Source of the DNA: an uncultured Bacilli bacterium
GTDB taxonomy: Bacteria > Bacillota_I > Bacilli_A > RFN20 > CAG-449
Length of the DNA stretch: 39,599 nt
Direction of reading: 5' to 3'
Assembly: GCA_947629415.1 (NCBI GenBank)
Contig: CANRDP010000012.1
Span: 1-39,599 of the forward strand
The notes under the pieces were generated by a model, which made no database searches, was not told the origin of the DNA, and worked only from the letters and a program-made list of their open reading frames with translations. This document shows, piece by piece, positions 31,492 through 39,598 of this stretch. Every line of letters starts with the position of its first letter. Position 1 is the stretch's first letter. The translations under genes and the position numbers were made by a program.

Positions 31492-33459
31492 TTAAATTAT
31501 TTCTTGAATTCTTTTGACAATTTCTTCTTTCGTAAATTTAAAATATTTCAGTAAATCTTTCATTGGTGCCGATAAACCGAAAGTATCCAGACTCATCACA
31601 TGTGGAGCAATTTTATGCCATCCGAAAGAAGATAACATTTCCACGACCATTCTTTTTTGATAAGAAGAACCCAAAACACTGGAAATATAAGTCGGATCCT
31701 GTTTAAAGAATCTTTCAATACTGGGCATAGAGACTACTCGAATATCAATACCTTTGGCACGCAAATCCTTTTGAGCTTCAACTGCTAAACTGACTTCAGA
31801 TCCGGTAGCAATTAAAACAAAATCCGGTTCGGTACCAATCTCTTTTGAAAGAATATATCCGCCTTTGGAAATATCTTTGGAACGGCTGCCGGCAAGTAGA
31901 GGTAAATTTTGACGAGATAAAACAATACATACCGGAAATCGATTTTGGGAAAAAGCATTTTGATAGGCCATAGCCACTTCTCTTGCATCACAAGGACGAT
32001 AAACCTCGACATTCGGTATGGAACGAAGCATCGCTAAATGTTCCACGGGTTGATGGGTAGCCCCATCTTCACCCAAAGCAATCGAATCATGTGTGAAAAC
32101 ATAGATTGCCGGAAGATGCGACATTGCCGCCATTCGAATCGCCGGTTTCAAATAATCCGAAAACACTAAGAAACAGCCGACATAAGTGCGCAATCCCCCA
32201 TGCAGAAGCATTCCGTTTTGTATCGATGCCATGGCAAATTCCCGAATACCGAAATTAATATTTCTTCCTTCCCGATGTTCATAGGAAAAATCTACCGCTC
32301 CTTTTACTTTTGTTTTTACCGAAGAAGCAACATCGGCACTTCCACCGATCAGACACGGGATGGAAGAATACAATAATTCCAGAATATGACCGGAAGTTAC
32401 CCGAGTAGCTTCGGAAAAATCATCCGGATATTCCGGTATGCCCCGGAAAACAAAACTGGTACAATCATTTTCCATCATTGCTTCAAATTTTGTTGCCAAA
32501 GATGGTCTCTGTCTTTTGAAATTATCCAAAAGTTCCAACCATTGCTTATATCGCTCTTTTCCTCTTTTTTTAAATGTTCTTTCAAATTCTTCATAGACTT
32601 TTGAAGGAACGAAAAAAGGTGGATAATCATATCCGTAGCTTTTTTTGGCATGTAATCCGTCTTCTTCTCCCAAAGGAGCACCATGAACTTTATTTGTTCC
32701 TTCATTTATACTTCCCTCACCGATAATGGTATGGAGAATAATCAATGTCGGTTTCATGGTAGAGGTTTTTGCTACGAGAATACTCTTGTCAATTTCTTCA
32801 ATATCCCTTCCGTTTTTCACTTCCAAGACATTCCAACCACAGGCTTCAAAGCGCATTTTGGTGTTTTCCGTACTGGATAATTGAATCGGTCCATCCAAAG
32901 TGACCCGGTTCGAATCATAAAAAACAATCAGTCGGTTCAAATGTTGCAATCCGGCAAAAGAAATCGCTTCTTGCGATATTCCTTCTTCTAGGCAACCATC
33001 ACCGACAAGACAATAAGTATAATGATCAATCAAAGGAAATTCTCTGGGATATTGATTTTTTAACGAAGCTTCTGCGACAGCAAGACCAACAGCTTGTGCT
33101 ATTCCTTGTCCAAGAGGGCCGGAAGTTGCATCAACACCTTTCGTAAGGCCAAATTCCGGATGTCCCGGAGTAATCGAATTCAAGGAACGAAATTTCTTCA
33201 AATCTTCCATATGAATTTCGTAACCGGCCAAATGAAGTATGGCATAAAGTAAACTGGATGCATGTCCTGCCGATAAAACAAAACGATCCCGATTTATCCA
33301 ATTCGGATGATCCGGATCCGCACACAAATGTCTTGTATAAAGTGTGTATAAAATAGGGGCACTACCAATGGCCATCCCGGGATGCCCGGAATTTGCTTTA
33401 TTGGTCATATCAATTACCAATGCACGCAATGCAGCAACGGAAAGTTCAGATATCTTCAT
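31492..33459 (-). CDS. tkt: Transketolase
   Basis: 655 residues, full length. It is TPP-dependent and moves two-carbon units in the non-oxidative pentose phosphate pathway. Motifs: NSGHPGMAIGSAPILYTL, LSAGHASSLLYAILHLAGY, TSGPLGQGIAQAVGLAVAE, the TPP-binding VGDGCLEEGISQEA..N-like segment, FGIREFAMASIQNGM, FTHDSIALGEDGATHQPVEHLA and RPCDAREVAMAY. AAGGAGAC lies before the ATG. No promoter is seen directly ahead; transcription probably enters through the structured RNA at 33481-33650. coaX follows downstream. Confidence 0.96.
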   Translation of the reverse strand: MKISELSVAALRALVIDMTNKANSGHPGMAIGSAPILYTLYTRHLCADPDHPNWINRDRFVLSAGHASSLLYAILHLAGYEIHMEDLKKFRSLNSITPGHPEFGLTKGVDATSGPLGQGIAQAVGLAVAEASLKNQYPREFPLIDHYTYCLVGDGCLEEGISQEAISFAGLQHLNRLIVFYDSNRVTLDGPIQLSSTENTKMRFEACGWNVLEVKNGRDIEEIDKSILVAKTSTMKPTLIILHTIIGEGSINEGTNKVHGAPLGEEDGLHAKKSYGYDYPPFFVPSKVYEEFERTFKKRGKERYKQWLELLDNFKRQRPSLATKFEAMMENDCTSFVFRGIPEYPDDFSEATRVTSGHILELLYSSIPCLIGGSADVASSVKTKVKGAVDFSYEHREGRNINFGIREFAMASIQNGMLLHGGLRTYVGCFLVFSDYLKPAIRMAAMSHLPAIYVFTHDSIALGEDGATHQPVEHLAMLRSIPNVEVYRPCDAREVAMAYQNAFSQNRFPVCIVLSRQNLPLLAGSRSKDISKGGYILSKEIGTEPDFVLIATGSEVSLAVEAQKDLRAKGIDIRVVSMPSIERFFKQDPTYISSVLGSSYQKRMVVEMLSSFGWHKIAPHVMSLDTFGLSAPMKDLLKYFKFTKEEIVKRIQEII

Positions 33460-33480
33460 GAAATGTCTCCTTAAAATTTC

Positions 33481-33650
33481 AAAGAAAAATCCGGAAAGAC
33501 TCGAATTCCCTGTCGTCCAGGGTGGGTTGCTTTTCTCTGCTTCAGGATTCCGAACTCAATAACCGTTTTTCGGTTGCTCGGCCTTCAACACCACAGAGAT
33601 GGAAAAGCATCCCTAATTTTATATGTAGGAATCGCATTTACTCTCCGGAC
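33481..33650 (-). ncRNA. ssrS: Structured RNA upstream of tkt, candidate 6S RNA
   Basis: About 170 bases of much higher G+C than the surroundings. The ends pair (TCCGGA 33644-33649 with TCCGGA 33490-33495), and the 3' side is followed by a T-rich run (33481-33489 complement). Inside, CGA-TTCC pairs with GGAA-T-TCG, then comes an open region with an AT-rich 5' strand and a 3' strand bearing a small hairpin (CCCTG-GACGA-CAGGG). A long upper stem follows (TGCTTTT/AAAAGCA, CTCTG/CAGAG), with the apical hairpin CAACCG-AAAAA-CGGTT. Closing stem, central bubble and long terminal stem are the layout of 6S RNA, which binds RNA polymerase. A tkt-controlling leader is the alternative. Structure well supported, identity uncertain. 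Confidence 0.5.
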
Positions 33651-33656
33651 AACTTA

Positions 33657-33686
33657 ATAGTAACATAAAACAAAGCATTTTTTCAA
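33657..33686 (-). promoter_or_regulatory. Promoter of the structured RNA/tkt
   Basis: TTGAAA (33681-33686), 18 bases, TACTAT (33657-33662) on the minus strand. The predicted start at about 33650 coincides with the first base of the closing helix of the RNA. Confidence 0.75.
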
Positions 33687-33769
33687 TATCCATGATTTTT
33701 GTAATTGAAAACTTTTTTATGCTCTTGCTTTCAAAAATAACAAAACATCAGAGAAATTAAAAAAAGCAT

Positions 33770-33798
33770 TTGACATTCAAAATAAGTTCTACTAGAAT
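33770..33798 (+). promoter_or_regulatory. infC operon promoter
   Basis: TTGACA (33770-33775), exactly 17 bases, TAGAAT (33793-33798). Confidence 0.85.
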
Positions 33799-33804
33799 AC
33801 CTAT

Positions 33805-33938
33805 TGTAAATAAATTGTGGAAAGAAGAAGCGCCTGCTTCTCACTGGATGGATTACGATCCATCAGTAAAGAGCCAAGAAAATTTTGGATAATATCGCGG
33901 GCATCTTCTGCCCGTTTTATTTTATCAAGGAGGATCTC
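33805..33938 (+). promoter_or_regulatory. infC-rpmI-rplT leader with attenuator (L20-leader type)
   Basis: A leader of about 130 bases contains stems AGAAG..CTTCT (near 33825-33842) and GATGGAT..ATCCATC (near 33847-33865). An intrinsic terminator follows, CGGGCA (33898-33903), TCTTC loop, TGCCCG (33909-33914), TTTTATTTT, and ends just before the infC ribosome site. In Bacillus, L20 binds the leader of this operon and causes premature termination. The same position and terminator suggest the same control here. The L20 site itself was not confirmed. Confidence 0.75.
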
Positions 33939-34487
33939 ATTATTAACGACAATAATAATACCAAAAAATCTCAACGTGATGATGATTTAGTGAATGAAAA
34001 AATTCATTTTTCAAACGTATTTGTCATTGATCCGAATGGTCAGGCATTAGGAGTTATGTCCCGCTACCGAGCATTGGAAATGGCAGAAAGTTATAATCTC
34101 GATTTATTTTGTGTCGATGGAAAGGCAAATCCACCAGTATGCAAAATATTGGATTATGGCAAACATCGCTTCAATATTCAAAAAAGAGAAAGAGAAGCAA
34201 AAAAGAATCAGAAAACCATTGATGTAAAGGAAATTCAATTATCTCCGACCATTGGTCAGCATGACATTGAAACGAAATTAAGACATGCAACACGATTCTT
34301 ACAATCCGGTGATAAAGTGAAAATCACCATGCGATTCAAAGGAAGACAATTATCTCATGTTGAAGTCGGCGAAGCCGTTATCAATAGTTTTATTGAAAAT
34401 TTGGGAGACCTTTGCAGTGTTGAAAAACCCGCAATACTTGATAAACGAACGATGATTGTTGTCTTACAATCAAAAGTGAAAAAATAG
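33939..34487 (+). CDS. infC: Translation initiation factor IF-3 with AUU start
   Basis: 182 residues. IF-3 checks start codon and initiator tRNA on the 30S subunit. Motifs: FVIDPNGQALGVMSRYRALEMAES, NPPVCKILDYGKHRFNIQKREREAKKNQKTIDVKEIQL, HDIETKLRHATRFLQSGDKVKITMRFKGRQLSH. There is no ATG, GTG or TTG at the right place: AAGGAGG (33927-33933) is followed by CTC ATT ATT AAC GAC. I start at the first ATT (33939), matching the AUU start known for infC in Bacillus and E. coli, which lets IF-3 limit its own synthesis. The track's ATG at 33885 lies within the terminator leader. Confidence 0.93.
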   Translation: MINDNNNTKKSQRDDDLVNEKIHFSNVFVIDPNGQALGVMSRYRALEMAESYNLDLFCVDGKANPPVCKILDYGKHRFNIQKREREAKKNQKTIDVKEIQLSPTIGQHDIETKLRHATRFLQSGDKVKITMRFKGRQLSHVEVGEAVINSFIENLGDLCSVEKPAILDKRTMIVVLQSKVKK

Positions 34488-34499
34488 GAGGAATATTTT

Positions 34500-34694
34500 A
34501 TGCCAAAAATGAAGTCAAAAAAAGCACTAACAAAAAGAGTTCGAGTGACCGGCACCGGTAAATTAAAGAGATCTTCTTCTCATATTTCCCATTTAAGCCA
34601 TAACAAAACACACAAACAAATTCGTCATTTAAGAAAGGCTAGTCTTGTATCCAATAGCGATCAAAAAAGAATTAGCCAATTAATCCAACAATAA
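34500..34694 (+). CDS. rpmI: 50S ribosomal protein L35
   Basis: 64 residues, the standard length and very basic: [31 protein letters not shown]. It is a small 23S rRNA-binding protein. AGGAGG stands 6 bases before the ATG. It lies 12 bases after infC and 12 before rplT, the invariant infC-rpmI-rplT order. Confidence 0.97.
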   Translation: MPKMKSKKALTKRVRVTGTGKLKRSSSHISHLSHNKTHKQIRHLRKASLVSNSDQKRISQLIQQ

Positions 34695-34706
34695 GGAGGT
34701 AACATC

Positions 34707-35063
34707 ATGAGAGTTAAAGGTGGAACAACGACACGTGCAAGAAGAAAAAAGGTTTTAAAAAGAGCAAAGGGTTACTTTGGTTCCAAACATCTTCTTTATA
34801 AAACAGCCCATGAACAAGTCATGCACTCCCTTAATTATGCTTATGTCAGCAGACGTTTGATTAAAAGGGATTTCCGTAAGTTATGGATTGTACGTATTAA
34901 TGCGGCATGCCGTAAATATGATATTTCTTACTCGAGATTAATGTATGGCTTAAAATTGGCTAATGTCATAATAAATCGTAAAATGATTTCCGAAATGGCA
35001 ATCAACGATGAAAAAGGCTTCGAAAATCTCGTTAAAACCGCAAAGAAAGCTTTGGAAAAGTAA
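34707..35063 (+). CDS. rplT: 50S ribosomal protein L20
   Basis: 118 residues, standard length: [80 protein letters not shown]20 is needed early in 50S assembly and is the expected autoregulator of the infC operon through the leader upstream. AAGGAGG precedes the ATG. Two hairpins end the operon. Confidence 0.97.
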   Translation: MRVKGGTTTRARRKKVLKRAKGYFGSKHLLYKTAHEQVMHSLNYAYVSRRLIKRDFRKLWIVRINAACRKYDISYSRLMYGLKLANVIINRKMISEMAINDEKGFENLVKTAKKALEK

Positions 35064-35064
35064 A

Positions 35065-35104
35065 AAATATGAGAAGAAAGATGAAAATTTCTTCTCTTTT
35101 TTTC
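35065..35104 (+). terminator. infC operon terminator 1
   Basis: GAGAAGAAA (35071-35079) and TTTCTTCTC (35088-35096) followed by a seven-T run. Confidence 0.8.
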
Positions 35105-35115
35105 ATATTCTTTTG

Positions 35116-35145
35116 AAAAGAGACCAAAAATTTGGTCTCTTTTTC
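35116..35145. terminator. infC operon terminator 2 (tandem)
   Basis: AAAAGAGACCAAA (35116-35128) and TTTGGTCTCTTTT (35131-35143), perfect 13-bp arms, able to work on either strand. Confidence 0.8.
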
Positions 35146-35345
35146 TGCGCGGTTTCTCTTATTTCTTTATTCCCTTTTATCTATTGTGCACATTTAACTT
35201 TCCTCTATCCTTCATAAAATTGAAGATTATCCCAAAAAAGCACTGCTTCTTCTCAAGATATCAAATTTGACAGACAATATAGAGGAAAGAATTAACGCTG
35301 AGATATCGCGCAAGATTAGTATGATTCTTTTTTTTGAAAATATGA
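35146..35345. other. Gene-free spacer
   Basis: About 200 bases with no credible ORF. It contains an isolated TTGACA near 35267 and a T-run near 35328-35336, with only weak pairing between. I see no convincing RNA gene. Confidence 0.45.
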
Positions 35346-35374
35346 AAAAATGAATCAAATTTTGATTCATTTTT
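35346..35374. terminator. Terminator after the SR/N-rich gene
   Basis: AAAAATGAATCAAA (35346-35359) and TTTGATTCATTTTT (35361-35374) are perfect 14-bp arms. On the minus strand it ends the ezrA-nifS-thiI-small-gene run. Confidence 0.8.
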
Positions 35375-35398
35375 CACTTGAAAGAAAAGTAATTTTTC

Positions 35399-35614
35399 TT
35401 ATTTTTTGCTTGAATTTCTTCCCGAATTTCGCTTGCTACGAGATTTTTGCGAGCGATTTCTCTGACTTCCGGATTGCATTTCATCGGCATATTCTTCGTC
35501 CCGATTTTCCGGATTTGTAATCGTTTCAATGGTTTTCATGTTTTTTTGTGCTTGTTCACTTCTAGAACGGGATTGTTTTGTATTTTTTCTGTTATTGTTG
35601 CAACCAAAGGCCAT
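35399..35614 (-). CDS. Small basic Ser/Arg/Asn/Gln-rich protein, unknown
   Basis: 71 residues from ATG 35614 (AGGAGGTG 6-8 bases upstream; the track's start is the GTG inside that site). The sequence MAFGCNNNRKNTKQ is followed by low-complexity S/R/Q/N/K stretches (SRSRSEQAQKN, SGSQRNRSQKSRSKRNSGRNSSKK) around a short acidic patch (NRDEEYADEM). It is predicted disordered and strongly basic, so it may bind RNA, DNA or ribosomes. No family recognised. It follows thiI in the same direction and is closed by its own hairpin, which favours a real gene. Confidence 0.65.
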   Translation of the reverse strand: MAFGCNNNRKNTKQSRSRSEQAQKNMKTIETITNPENRDEEYADEMQSGSQRNRSQKSRSKRNSGRNSSKK

Positions 35615-35671
35615 GACCTTCACCTCCTACAAGGTTATTCTTTGCCTTTTGTTGCGTTTTTATAAAATTTA

Positions 35672-36856
35672 TTAAAAGAAATGATCTTCCTTTTTATCCT
35701 TTTCAATTTCCATTGTCTCTATGTTTTCAATACATTCCTCGACCAAAGTTTTCCAATCAAAAGAATTTTCGATTTTTTCAATCCGATTCGGATGAGGAGC
35801 AGTGGTCACATTTTTTGGTTCGAAAATCGTACAACAATCCTCAAAAGGTCGAATGGATATATCATAAGTTCCGATTTGTTTTGCCGTTTCGATAATATCC
35901 ACTTTATCAACACATGCCAAAGGTCGAATGACCGGTAAATGCGTTACTCGTTCGATTTCTTTAAGAGAAACCAAAGTCTGTGATGCCACTTGACCGATGG
36001 ATTCTCCGTTTCCCAAAACAAAACAATTTCTTTTCTCTGCTAAACTTTCCGCTATCCGATACATCATTCGGCGCATAATGGTAATCGCATAGGATGTTCC
36101 TGCAACTCGGTAAATTTCTTCTTGTAATTTCGTGAAAGGAACGATATGCAAAAGTATTTTTTCTTGATAAATATTCAAAACTTCCAATAAATTTTTTATT
36201 TTTGTAATCACTCCTTCCGCAGTATATGGTGGTGAGGCAAAATGAACACATTCAATTTTGATTCCTCTTTTTAACATGTAATAGCAAGCAACCGGTGAAT
36301 CGATTCCTCCCGAAAGCATCATCATGGCTTTTCCTTGTATTCCCAAAGGATATCCTCCCAGGCCTCGAATATCGCTTGTGTAAAGATAAGTATAATCTTC
36401 CCGAACCGTTAAAGACAAAAGTATCTCCGGTTGATGCACATCGACTTTATAATCACTATGAGTTAAAACATAACCGGCAATAGCACGATTGATTTCATCA
36501 CTAACATAAGGAAAAGATTTATCGGTACGTTTACTTCGTACTTTAAATGTTTTTTTCTTTTCTTCCAAAAGTATTTCCAGTGCTGCCTTTTTCATTTCTT
36601 CCAAATTATTATCCAAACGATAAACATAGGAAAAAGAATAAAGTCCCGGGACCTTTTTCAATCGTTCTTCGATTTGTTCACAAGATTCATCATTTAATTC
36701 TATATAAATATGATCCCGACGAACTTCATAAGTTAATCTTTCAAAATCCTTTAGCATTCTTTTTATATTTTTTGCCAAAGCATCGATGAAATTCTTTCTA
36801 TTTTTTCCTTTTGTCGATAATTCCCCATATCTTACCATGATTCGGTCTTTTTTCAT
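35672..36856 (-). CDS. thiI: tRNA 4-thiouridine synthase / sulfurtransferase ThiI
   Basis: 394 residues. ThiI adenylates U8 of tRNA and inserts sulfur, and can pass sulfur to thiamine synthesis. In order: N-terminal ferredoxin-like region (MVRYGELSTKGKNRKNF), THUMP domain (about 60-165), PP-loop SGGIDSP (182-188), FVLGNGESIGQVASQTL and IRPLACVDKVDII..FEDCCTIF. The rhodanese domain of the E. coli enzyme is absent, as in Bacillus; sulfur would come straight from the NifS encoded 11 bases upstream. The start matches the family, with AAAGGAGAAAG ahead. Confidence 0.95.
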   Translation of the reverse strand: MKKDRIMVRYGELSTKGKNRKNFIDALAKNIKRMLKDFERLTYEVRRDHIYIELNDESCEQIEERLKKVPGLYSFSYVYRLDNNLEEMKKAALEILLEEKKKTFKVRSKRTDKSFPYVSDEINRAIAGYVLTHSDYKVDVHQPEILLSLTVREDYTYLYTSDIRGLGGYPLGIQGKAMMMLSGGIDSPVACYYMLKRGIKIECVHFASPPYTAEGVITKIKNLLEVLNIYQEKILLHIVPFTKLQEEIYRVAGTSYAITIMRRMMYRIAESLAEKRNCFVLGNGESIGQVASQTLVSLKEIERVTHLPVIRPLACVDKVDIIETAKQIGTYDISIRPFEDCCTIFEPKNVTTAPHPNRIEKIENSFDWKTLVEECIENIETMEIEKDKKEDHFF

Positions 36857-36867
36857 ACTTTCTCCTT

Positions 36868-37989
36868 TTATTGAATGTCGTTTAAAATTTCTTTCAATTC
36901 TTTTAAGAAAAGTTCCACTTCTTGACTTGTTGAATAATCCGAAAAAGAAACTCTAATTGCATTTTTCGCTTCTTTATCCTCTTTTCCCATGGCTTTTAAA
37001 ACATAACTCAAAGAACTTTTTTTTGAAGAACAAGCACTTTTCGTGGAAACATAAATTTCTTTTTTGGAAAGAGCCTCAACAACTACCGATGCTTTTTTCA
37101 AAACGGAGAAATTAACAATATAAGGGGACCCATTCAACGTAGAATTCAATGTTACACCTTCAATTTTTTTCAAACCATCCCATAATAGATCTCTTAATTT
37201 TTGCACTTTTTGGTAATTCTCTTTTTGCTTTAAAAGAGCCAAGCGAATCGTTTTTGCGGCACTGACCTCAAAAGGAACATTATTTGTTCCCGAGCGATAT
37301 CCAAATTCCTGACCACCACCGGAAAGTAAAGGCATTAATTCAATAAATCCTCTTTTCAGTAAAATTCCGGAGCCCTTGAAACCATGAATTTTATGTAGAG
37401 ACATGGAAGCCAAATCCACCAATTCAAGATCCAATGGAATCTTTCCTATCGCCTGAGTTATATCGCTATGGAAAAATATTTTCGGATATTTTTTGATGAT
37501 TTTTCCAATTTTTGTTAAATCATGAATGGCTCCCGTTTCATTATTGACCGCCATAATGGAAACGAGTATTGTATTTTCTTTTATGGCATTTTCAAGATCT
37601 TCATATGCAATAGTTCCATCGCTTTTGACATCCAAATAAGTTACTTCAAATCCAAATTGTTCCAACTGACGGAAAGCTTCCAAACATGAAGCATGTTCCA
37701 CTTTTGTAGTTATGAGGTGATTTCCCCGAGAACGATAGGAAAATGCCACACCCTTAATAGCCAAATTATTCGATTCTGTCGCTCCGGAAGTAAAGATAAC
37801 TTCCTCTTCTTTCCACTTCAAAAGAGAGGCAATTTGCTTTCTTGCTTTCTCTTCAAATTCAGCACTTCTCAAACCAAAAGTATGTACCGACGCAGCATTA
37901 GCATAATACTCTTTTACAAAAGCATCATAAGATTCCAAAATCGTTTCATCTAATGATGTCGTCGCAGCATTATCAAAGTAAATCGTAAT
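36868..37989 (-). CDS. NifS/IscS-type cysteine desulfurase with apparent non-AUG (AUU) start
   Basis: 373 residues; PLP enzyme that takes sulfur from cysteine, here presumably for ThiI. Motifs: IYFDNAATTSLDETI, TSGATESNNLAIKG, NNETGAIHDL, HSDITQAIGKI, SLHKIHGFKGSG (PLP lysine) and STKSACSS (catalytic Cys). No ATG/GTG/TTG fits: the only in-frame candidate, TTG at 38046, abuts GGAGG with no spacer and lies inside ezrA. A strong AAGGAGGG (37993-38000) is followed by ATA ATT ACG ATT TAC. I place the start at ATT 37989, which overlaps the stop of a 16-codon ORF as TAATT. ACG at 37986 (giving MIYFDNAATT) is the alternative. Confidence 0.85.
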   Translation of the reverse strand: MTIYFDNAATTSLDETILESYDAFVKEYYANAASVHTFGLRSAEFEEKARKQIASLLKWKEEEVIFTSGATESNNLAIKGVAFSYRSRGNHLITTKVEHASCLEAFRQLEQFGFEVTYLDVKSDGTIAYEDLENAIKENTILVSIMAVNNETGAIHDLTKIGKIIKKYPKIFFHSDITQAIGKIPLDLELVDLASMSLHKIHGFKGSGILLKRGFIELMPLLSGGGQEFGYRSGTNNVPFEVSAAKTIRLALLKQKENYQKVQKLRDLLWDGLKKIEGVTLNSTLNGSPYIVNFSVLKKASVVVEALSKKEIYVSTKSACSSKKSSLSYVLKAMGKEDKEAKNAIRVSFSDYSTSQEVELFLKELKEILNDIQ

Positions 37990-38039
37990 TATCCCTCCTT
38001 CTTCATCGTATGTTTCTTTTGAAAAGAAGAAAAGGTCAT
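37989..38039 (-). CDS. 16-codon ORF bridging ezrA and nifS
   Basis: Starts ATG 38039, which overlaps the ezrA stop as ATGA, with GGAGG 7 bases upstream. It encodes MTFSSFQKKHTMKKEG and ends TAA at 37989-37991, the last base of which is the first base of the proposed ATT start of nifS. It looks like a coupling device that carries ribosomes from ezrA to nifS. Whether the peptide itself matters is unknown. Confidence 0.45.
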   Translation of the reverse strand: MTFSSFQKKHTMKKEG

Positions 38040-39598
38040 TTGCCAACCTCCGGATTCATTTTTTTTTCGATGGAAATCGCTTCGTCCAGTGTCGTTGTGA
38101 AATCGCCTTCAAAGAATGCATCTTCCGCACGATTCAGTGCTTGACGGACATCATAAAATTCTTGTCGATATTGATTGGCATAAACTACAGCATCTTCGGA
38201 TTCATGCATCTTTTGCTCTTGAAATAAGATGTTTTCTTTTAATTTTTCCTCAATTTCCTTTGCTTTTAATAAGGCCGTATTAATAGCCTCGACATTAATC
38301 GGTTGCATTTTTATAAGCATTCCTATATTTTCAAGATGGGAATAACATTGAGCAAAATCATTTTTTAATGTAGAGGAATAATGTGGAAGATTCATATTTC
38401 GTAATGTTTTTTCCAATTGTTTCAACGAAAGAAATTTTTCGTTTAAAAAGCGATACGCTTCTTCGGAATCCGTCTTCAAAGATTTCAAATATTGTTCCAA
38501 TTCGTCCATAACTTTTTGCATTCTTTCCATTTCATTCAAAATATCTTTCATTCGCTGTACAATGATGGAATAAGGTTGCATATAAGATGAATGAATATAA
38601 TTGTCTAATTCTCTTTTCATTGCACCCAATGAGGAGACATCATTTTGCAGTGTCACCATGGTATCCAAATATCGTTCCTGAATCCAATAAATCTTTTTAT
38701 AATCCGGCAATACTCTCCGTAAATGCATAAAGCGACATTCGATTTGATATTCGTCTTCATAAATTTTTTCTTGATTATTATCAAAAAATGTTTTGGATTC
38801 CATTTCCTCTTGAAATGCATCGGAAAGAATTTTCAACGTACGTTCAATGGCATCCATTTCTTCAGCAACATTTTTATAAGAAAATTGTGCCAATTGCTGT
38901 GATAATTGTTGCATTTTTTGTTTGATATTTTCCAAAGTAGTATTTACTTTCAGATGGTGTAAAGGATACTTTTGCTCTTCTAAATTTTGATATTGATCCT
39001 CAATTTCTTTTACTTTTTGAGGCAATACAAGACCTAATCTAGCGCATAAAAAAGGCAATTTATCTAGTGCATCTTCTAAAGCCGACAATACTTTATCCAT
39101 AATCGGCAATTTTTCCAGAGCCTCTTTATAATTTGCAGAAGAAGCCAATTTTTCAAATTCTTCAAATTTTATTTCTAATCGCTCGAATACTTTTTGCAAA
39201 GAATCAGAAACCAGTTCCAATTCTTCTTTATGAGTCAAATATATTTCCCGAACTTCACGAAATCTTCTTTGATATGGTACGGCTTGAGCCCGGCAATTAT
39301 CATCTTCTTGTAAATAAACATTCATTTCCTTTTCCAATTCTTGAACTTGGTTACGATAAGAAGAATAACATTCCAAGGCTTCTTGCAAAGCCATTTTTGC
39401 TAACTTTTGTCGATGCTGTGAATAAAAGTCCTGTACTTTTTTCACTTTTTCATGAAAGTCATTATCATATTTTTCTACAATCATATCTCTTTTGGAGCGA
39501 AAATCTTCGAAATATTTGATAAATTCCTCATTCGATTGAGAGATAAAATAAAAACGATTCAACATTCCCGATATCGATTCACCAACAAGATTATTCAT
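38036..39598 (-). CDS. ezrA: Septation ring formation regulator EzrA, N-terminus outside window
   Basis: 520 residues visible, almost entirely charged coiled coil made of repeated spectrin-like three-helix bundles. The first Met shown (MNNLVGESISGMLNRFYF) is internal; about 40 residues with the membrane anchor lie beyond the right edge (Bacillus EzrA is 562). Matching stretches include SNEEFIKYFEDFRSKRD near the start and YHLEHIQ-like YPLHHLKVNTTLENI, LPDYKKIYWIQERY and QPINVEAINTALLKAKEIEEKL. EzrA is a membrane-anchored inhibitor of FtsZ ring formation. ezrA-nifS-thiI order is the same as in Bacillus (without braB). Confidence 0.85.
   Translation of the reverse strand: MNNLVGESISGMLNRFYFISQSNEEFIKYFEDFRSKRDMIVEKYDNDFHEKVKKVQDFYSQHRQKLAKMALQEALECYSSYRNQVQELEKEMNVYLQEDDNCRAQAVPYQRRFREVREIYLTHKEELELVSDSLQKVFERLEIKFEEFEKLASSANYKEALEKLPIMDKVLSALEDALDKLPFLCARLGLVLPQKVKEIEDQYQNLEEQKYPLHHLKVNTTLENIKQKMQQLSQQLAQFSYKNVAEEMDAIERTLKILSDAFQEEMESKTFFDNNQEKIYEDEYQIECRFMHLRRVLPDYKKIYWIQERYLDTMVTLQNDVSSLGAMKRELDNYIHSSYMQPYSIIVQRMKDILNEMERMQKVMDELEQYLKSLKTDSEEAYRFLNEKFLSLKQLEKTLRNMNLPHYSSTLKNDFAQCYSHLENIGMLIKMQPINVEAINTALLKAKEIEEKLKENILFQEQKMHESEDAVVYANQYRQEFYDVRQALNRAEDAFFEGDFTTTLDEAISIEKKMNPEVGK

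Noticed and set aside
33481-33650. TPP riboswitch controlling transketolase
   Set aside because: The CTGAGA and ACCTGATC-type cores of TPP riboswitches are absent.
33481-33650. THF riboswitch, suggested by GGAGAGTAAATG at the 5' end
   Set aside because: The matching 3' half (GAATCATTGCATCC-like) is absent and the element is too long.
33885-33938. ATG at 33885 as the infC start (ORF track)
   Set aside because: It lies in the attenuator hairpin, has no ribosome site and adds residues absent from IF-3; the AUU after AAGGAGG fits better.
35260-35340. Small RNA between an isolated TTGACA and a T-run
   Set aside because: The -10 is poor and no stable hairpin precedes the T-run.
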